Both the position numbers and the translations under genes were made by a program. A stretch of DNA of 64,000 nucleotides from Marinobacter goseongensis. Its GTDB lineage: Bacteria; Pseudomonadota; Gammaproteobacteria; Pseudomonadales; Oleiphilaceae. The notes beneath the pieces are model-generated. The model was given only the letters and a program-made list of their open reading frames with translations. It searched no databases and was not told the DNA's origin. The stretch spans positions 186,001 through 250,000 of the forward strand of contig NZ_JAKZAI010000005.1 in the NCBI RefSeq assembly GCF_023156235.1. The letters are read 5' to 3'. Of this stretch, positions 60,211 through 64,000 are shown one piece after another (positions within the stretch are counted from its first letter, which is position 1; each line of letters opens with the position of its first letter).

Positions 60211-61120
60211 ACAGCGCCACCATCACCGGAATGAACGCCAGCGCAAACAGCGTGCTGAGCAGTGCGGTGCCGGCGGCCTGCCTGGGCGCGGTGTCCAGCA
60301 GAGTGGCAATCACCACAGTATTGGCAGCGATGGGGGTGATGGAAATCAGAAAGATGGCCTGGTAGACCGCCAGGTCATAGACACCAAACAGATTGGCGTC
60401 CAGCCACCAGAGCCCCAGCGCGACCAGCGGCCAGGTGACAAACTTGCCCAGGAACGCCAGGCCGGTGAACTGCAGGTTGCCGGCCAGCCCGCGAAAACTG
60501 AGGATGCCCATGCCGATGATCATCATGCCGAGAACGCTGTAGGCGCCCCGCAGGTTGTCGAACAGCGGGGTAAATACCTCGGGGATCGAGACGCCGGAGA
60601 GATTCAGGGCCACGGCCAGAGCGAAGGCGTACACCGAGGGCAGCTTCACTACACGCAGCAGGGAATCCCGCAGGCTGTATCGTCCTCGCGCCGCCAGATA
60701 GAACCCCACGGAATTCTCGAACAGCGTGGTGCCGAGCATGCACACAATATACAGCGCCAGTCCTTCCTGGCCGAACAGCAGCAACGCCACCGGAATACCG
60801 AAATAGCCGGTGTTCCCGGTACCCACGGATAACGGCATCAGGCTGGCGCTGTCATCGGTGATGACTCGCCGCGCCAGCCAGAGGTGGCCAGCACCGATCA
60901 CCGAACACAACACGAACACCAGCACCGGCAGCAGGATCACCTCGACCGACAGCGGCGCCGCCATCACACCGGAAAACACCACGGAGGGGGTCATGATGTA
61001 GAGCATGATGCCGGCGATGTGTTTGCCGCTCGCCTCCAGGTAGCGCCCCGCCAGCCACCCCAGCACAACGGTGACATACAGGGGAATCAGCTTGTAGAAC
61101 AGGGCCAGCGCGGCTGTCAT
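60200..61120 (-). CDS. AEC family transporter
   Basis: This 306-residue membrane protein of the auxin efflux carrier family has about ten helices and the family pattern VVLGWLAGRYLEASGKHIAGIMLYIMTPSVVF...VGTGNTGYFGIPVALLLFG. Bacterial members transport organic acids such as malonate or malate; the substrate here is unknown. It is divergent from the Crp/Fnr-like gene. Confidence 0.88.
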   Translation of the reverse strand: MTAALALFYKLIPLYVTVVLGWLAGRYLEASGKHIAGIMLYIMTPSVVFSGVMAAPLSVEVILLPVLVFVLCSVIGAGHLWLARRVITDDSASLMPLSVGTGNTGYFGIPVALLLFGQEGLALYIVCMLGTTLFENSVGFYLAARGRYSLRDSLLRVVKLPSVYAFALAVALNLSGVSIPEVFTPLFDNLRGAYSVLGMMIIGMGILSFRGLAGNLQFTGLAFLGKFVTWPLVALGLWWLDANLFGVYDLAVYQAIFLISITPIAANTVVIATLLDTAPRQAAGTALLSTLFALAFIPVMVALFIP

Positions 61121-61275
61121 GATTGCTCCGACAATAGCGGGATCAGGGTCAGGGCAGGAAGTTTATCATCAGCCGCCAGGTTCCGCTGTTATTGATCCGA
61201 CCTATAATGCTTAATGATTTAAGTCATTTAACATGCATTTCACTTAGTAGAATACTGTTAACTTTCCGGCCAGAT

Positions 61276-61995
61276 ATGAGCTCGCAGGCTATGAAACTCC
61301 CCTCCGCATCGTCTCTGTCATCCGCCCCCTGCTATCGGGGCAGTCACCATCCAGACATCATCGACACGCCGTCCGCTCCCTCGCAGCAGGCACTGATTCA
61401 CGGTTTGAGCCGTGTTTTCGGCATTCACCTCAACAGCGACCCGAACACGCCGGACTGCCGCTTTCTGAGTGATCTGTCACTTCTGTTCCGGCAGCAACGT
61501 GTGGACGCCGAGCACCCGTTGGAGCGGCATGACCAACCCTGGAGTAACGTGTATCTGGTGCAGTACGGCATTCTGCGCCTGTTCCGTGAGGCACCCAGTG
61601 GCAAAACCGCCATTCATCACTTCTTTTCCGAGGGTGACCTGGTATGGCCGGTGTTCGGGCGCAGCCGCACCGCCCGCAACACGCTGTGCCTGACTTCGGT
61701 GACACCCGCCACACTTTGGGCCGCTGACTTCACCGCCTTTCGCTCAGCACTGCAGAATCACGGAGACGGCGTCTGGGCCAACTTTGCCCTGGCACTGACT
61801 GAGGAGCTGGCCGAGCTGACCAGCATGCGGGAGTTCCGCAAACAGACCCTGCCGGCAAAGGAACGGTACACCCTGTTACTGGAAGAATACCCGGAGTTGC
61901 TCAAAAGGGTGCCTGACAACCAGCTTGCGTCCTGGCTGGGCGTAGTGCCGGCTACGTTCTCGCGGATCAAGAGCGCCCTCAGGAGTGCGCCATAA
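61276..61995 (+). CDS. Crp/Fnr-like transcriptional regulator
   Basis: This protein (239 residues from the ATG at 61276) has a cyclic-nucleotide-binding-like domain (NVYLVQYGILRLFREAPSGKTAIHHFFSEGDLVWPVFG) and a C-terminal HTH (VPDNQLASWLGVVPATFSRIKSAL). The N terminus is not settled. An ATG at 61291 also lacks a strong Shine-Dalgarno, and the frame is open to 61192. No FNR-type cysteine cluster is evident. A terminator lies just after it and wrbA is convergent. Confidence 0.82.
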   Translation: MSSQAMKLPSASSLSSAPCYRGSHHPDIIDTPSAPSQQALIHGLSRVFGIHLNSDPNTPDCRFLSDLSLLFRQQRVDAEHPLERHDQPWSNVYLVQYGILRLFREAPSGKTAIHHFFSEGDLVWPVFGRSRTARNTLCLTSVTPATLWAADFTAFRSALQNHGDGVWANFALALTEELAELTSMREFRKQTLPAKERYTLLLEEYPELLKRVPDNQLASWLGVVPATFSRIKSALRSAP

Positions 61996-62002
61996 ACAAA
62001 AA

Positions 62003-62025
62003 AGGCAGGCCTACCTGGCCTGCCT
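62003..62025 (-). terminator. Intrinsic terminator of wrbA (shared with the Crp/Fnr-like gene)
   Basis: Arms AGGCAGGCC and GGCCTGCCT are perfect 9-bp complements with a 5-base loop. On the minus strand a TTTTTTGTTT tract follows directly, the form expected for wrbA termination. Confidence 0.85.
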
Positions 62026-62049
62026 CCTGCTCGGATTGTCCCGGCACAT

Positions 62050-62649
62050 TCAGCCGTGCAGCCTGACCGCCAGCTCTGCCACGTGCTTGCCCTGATACCG
62101 GGCGATGTTCAACTCCTTCTCACTGGGCTGGCGCGAACCGTCACCACCGGCAATGGTTGAGGCACCGTACGGCGTGCCGCCATTCACCTCGGAGATGTCG
62201 AAGAAGTCGGGAATGCCGTAACCCAGCGGCACAATCACCATGCCGTGGTGTGCAAGGGTGGTCCAGAAGGAACTGATCGTATGTTCCTGGCCGCCGCCGG
62301 TGCCGGTTGAGGTAAACACGCTGGCAACCTTGCCGTGCAGCTTACCTTCGGCCCACAGCCCACCGGTCTGGTCCAGGAAGGTGCGCATCTGCCCGGCCAT
62401 GTTGCCAAAGCGGGTCGGAGTGCCGAAGATGATGGCGTCGTAATCCGCCAACTCTTTGGGGTCCGCCAAAGGTGCGCCCTGATCTTCCTTGCCGCCGGCG
62501 CTCCGAAACGCCTGATCGGGCATGGTCTCAGGCACGCGCTTGACGATGACCTCAGCGCCGGAAACAGCCTTGGCACCCTCGGCGATGGTGTTCGCCATGG
62601 TTTCGATGTGACCATACATTGAATAATACAGAACAAGAATCTTAGCCAT
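62050..62649 (-). CDS. wrbA: NAD(P)H:quinone oxidoreductase WrbA
   Basis: WrbA (199 residues) is a flavodoxin-like tetrameric FMN enzyme that reduces quinones by two electrons, avoiding radical formation. The N-terminal FMN loop [20 protein letters not shown], the [25 protein letters not shown] block and GTGGGQEHT are characteristic. The length is standard. AGGAGG lies upstream of the ATG at 62649. Confidence 0.96.
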   Translation of the reverse strand: MAKILVLYYSMYGHIETMANTIAEGAKAVSGAEVIVKRVPETMPDQAFRSAGGKEDQGAPLADPKELADYDAIIFGTPTRFGNMAGQMRTFLDQTGGLWAEGKLHGKVASVFTSTGTGGGQEHTISSFWTTLAHHGMVIVPLGYGIPDFFDISEVNGGTPYGASTIAGGDGSRQPSEKELNIARYQGKHVAELAVRLHG

Positions 62650-62787
62650 TTTCTGAAACCTCCTGGGTCTTCATTTGTGATATGGGTTCAGATTAGCCAA
62701 GAGCGGGAAACGGTAAAACCGGAAGATTTCCGCAAAGTCATTCAGTTTTTTCGAACAAACGCGTACAGCGGTCATTAGCGAGCCATT

Positions 62788-62803
62788 GCGTACACGTGTA
62801 CGC
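62788..62803. promoter_or_regulatory. FabR/DesT-type palindrome before the YqfA-like gene
   Basis: GCGTACACGTGTACGC is a perfect 16-bp palindrome. With flanking T's it matches the AGCGTACA...TGTNCGCT FabR-type consensus at nearly every position. E. coli yqfA, the hemolysin III homologue, belongs to the FabR regulon. The site lies 43-58 bases before the chosen start codon. Confidence 0.75.
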
Positions 62804-62845
62804 TCAAGTACCTTAGCGCTCATGATTCACAGAGATCCCACCCCG

Positions 62846-63517
62846 ATGACAAGCTCTGAAACCAGCACACAAAATACCCACCAGCGCATTGAGGAGTGGC
62901 TGAACAGCGCCACCCACGGCCTTGGCGCCGCGCTCAGTGTAGTCGGAACTGTGGCTCTGATTGCCGCCGCCAGTCAGATGGGCGATGCCTGGAAAATCGT
63001 CAGCTTCAGCATCTTCGGCGCATCGCTGATCCTGCTCTATCTGGCATCGGCGCTCTACCACGGCACCCGTCACCCGGAGCTGAGATCCCTGTTCAAAACC
63101 CTCGATCATTGTGCGATTTTCCTGCTGATTGCCGGCACCTACACGCCGTTCCTGCTGGTCAACCTGCGGGGCACAACGGGCTGGACGCTGTTCGCGATCA
63201 TCTGGTCGCTCGCGTTCGCCGGCGTGGTGCTGAAAGTGATTTTCAGAAACCGGTTCAAGCTTGCGCGGGTGGGAATTTACATCGCCATGGGCTGGCTGAT
63301 CACCTTTGCCTCGTCCGATCTGGTGGCCAACCTGAGCGAGACCGCCCTGTACCTGACCATTGCCGGCGGCGTGGTCTACACTGCGGGCGTCATTTTCTAC
63401 CTCGCAGACCGCATTCCCTATATGCATGCGATCTGGCATCTGTTCGTGATTGGCGGCAGCGCCCTGCACTTCAGCGCTATCTACTACGGCGTTCTGCCCC
63501 ACACCGCGGCGCTGTAA
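62846..63517 (+). CDS. Hemolysin III family protein (YqfA-like)
   Basis: This seven-transmembrane protein of the HlyIII/PAQR family has 223 residues from the ATG at 62846. The motifs EEWLNSATHGLGAALSVVGTVAL, LYHGTRHPELRSLFKTLDHCAIFLLIAGTYTPF and the C-terminal MHAIWHLFVIGGSALHFSAIYY contain the zinc-binding Ser, Asp and His residues of the superfamily. The 62822 ATG is an alternative start. The FabR-like site upstream links it to fatty acid metabolism. Confidence 0.88.
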   Translation: MTSSETSTQNTHQRIEEWLNSATHGLGAALSVVGTVALIAAASQMGDAWKIVSFSIFGASLILLYLASALYHGTRHPELRSLFKTLDHCAIFLLIAGTYTPFLLVNLRGTTGWTLFAIIWSLAFAGVVLKVIFRNRFKLARVGIYIAMGWLITFASSDLVANLSETALYLTIAGGVVYTAGVIFYLADRIPYMHAIWHLFVIGGSALHFSAIYYGVLPHTAAL

Positions 63518-63535
63518 GGCAGAACGCTCACCCGC

Positions 63536-64000
63536 TCACTCGTCGTGAGGGATCGGGTCCGGGCTGCGATCCCAGCCCACCAACGCCAGTGTTGCCACCA
63601 CGCCGAGCAACAGACCTTGCCAGGGTTCAAAAAACGCCAGCGCCGCACCAATCAGCACTACGGTTCCCCGCGAGGCGTTATCCCGTGGAATCGACATGGC
63701 AATGTAGGCGCAGGCGAAGCCGGTCAGTACCAGCGTCAGCGACAGCGCTATGCCCAGCAGCGGCTTCAGGCCTGTCAGAAGCGGCAGCAGGAAGTAGATG
63801 AACGGCAGCCCCATCAGATAGTAGGACGCCAACCCGCTGTGCAGGCTGCCCATGGCCTTGGGCCCCTGTTTCCAGCGCTGCACCACAATCACGTGCACCC
63901 CGGTCCAGACCGCGCCCTGTGTCGGAAAGAACGGCGCGACAATGCCCATGATGGTATTGCGAATCGACAGTGAGAAATGGGTGCGGTTCAGGTTGATATC
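63536..64000 (-). CDS. Integral membrane protein, C-terminal part (start outside window)
   Basis: The frame is open from the window edge at 64000 to the stop at 63536, so 154 residues are visible. They form about five hydrophobic segments, with NRTHFSLSIRNTIMGIVAPF at the visible start and GTVVLIGAALAFFEPWQGLLLGVVATLAL near the end. I do not recognise the family. An internal ATG at 63949 is unlikely to be the true start because the upstream frame codes similar membrane sequence. It converges with the YqfA-like gene. Confidence 0.65.
   Translation of the reverse strand, partial: DINLNRTHFSLSIRNTIMGIVAPFFPTQGAVWTGVHVIVVQRWKQGPKAMGSLHSGLASYYLMGLPFIYFLLPLLTGLKPLLGIALSLTLVLTGFACAYIAMSIPRDNASRGTVVLIGAALAFFEPWQGLLLGVVATLALVGWDRSPDPIPHDE

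Noticed and set aside
63536..63949. Complete gene starting at the ATG at 63949
   Set aside because: The frame stays open with membrane-protein-like sequence to the window edge, so the gene is more likely truncated by the window.

Overview
The window is about 60% GC, gene-dense chromosomal DNA from a gammaproteobacterium. The gene set (wax-ester synthase, DesT/DesCB-type desaturase locus, PrkA-YeaH-SpoVR operon, FabR-type box before a YqfA-like gene, rhombosortase) points to a marine member close to Marinobacter. That assignment is inferred from gene content and not tested by alignment. No tRNA, rRNA, CRISPR array, prophage or insertion sequence was seen.

Layout. 1-3.3 kb: the activated-methyl cycle (metK end, ahcY, metF), with a long perfect inverted repeat in front of ahcY. 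3.5-5.9 kb: a polar amino-acid ABC importer. 5.9-10.3 kb: ovothiol synthase ovoA, a J1-crystallin/ADP-ribosylglycohydrolase-like protein, an orphan and a DUF2505 protein. 10.5-19.7 kb: bioA-rsmE, a DUF445 membrane protein, an HDOD protein, YihY, FadL, a D-2-hydroxyacid dehydrogenase and tpm. 20-24.8 kb: the prkA-yeaH-spoVR stress operon. 24.8-31.3 kb: a TonB receptor, a TRAP-type transporter with its binding protein, and a bile-acid/Na+ symporter-family protein. 31.6-33.1 kb: wax-ester synthase. 33.1-36.7 kb: a Crp/Fnr regulator divergent from a class II aldolase, a PhnZ/MIOX-like HD protein and a GntP permease, which may be an uncharacterised catabolic unit. 36.7-39.8 kb: desT and desCB with several GTAC-type inverted repeats between them. 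39.8-43.1 kb: nsrR, moaA and hemN, with an FNR-type box before hemN. 43.3-48.3 kb: two photolyase/cryptochrome genes flanking a tandem-HAD protein and a DUF2256 mini-gene. 48.4-57.4 kb: a copper/heavy-metal island (Met-rich secreted protein, DUF3147, HupE-like protein, membrane anchor, copB-copA-cupredoxin, two-component system, CadR-like MerR regulator and CDF-like exporter). 57.4-60.2 kb: a lipoprotein, a metzincin protease with a GlyGly-CTERM tail and its rhombosortase. 60.2-64 kb: an AEC transporter, a Crp/Fnr-like regulator, wrbA, a hemolysin III/YqfA-like protein and the start-truncated end of a membrane protein.

Most notable signals. (1) A tandem CTGAAT-N5-CTGAAT box occurs three times, only at copper-island promoters, and links the Met-rich protein to the copper two-component system. 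(2) FabR/DesT-type palindromes lie both at desT-desCB and before the YqfA-like gene. (3) Two multibranched inverted-repeat elements occupy intergenic DNA (879-984 and 44839-44922). The first carries two GGA-loop hairpins resembling CsrA/RsmA sites. (4) A tandem HAD protein has His in place of the second Asp of motif I in both copies. (5) An aldolase/HD-oxygenase/GntP cluster has no assigned substrate. (6) A rhombosortase sits next to its likely protease substrate.
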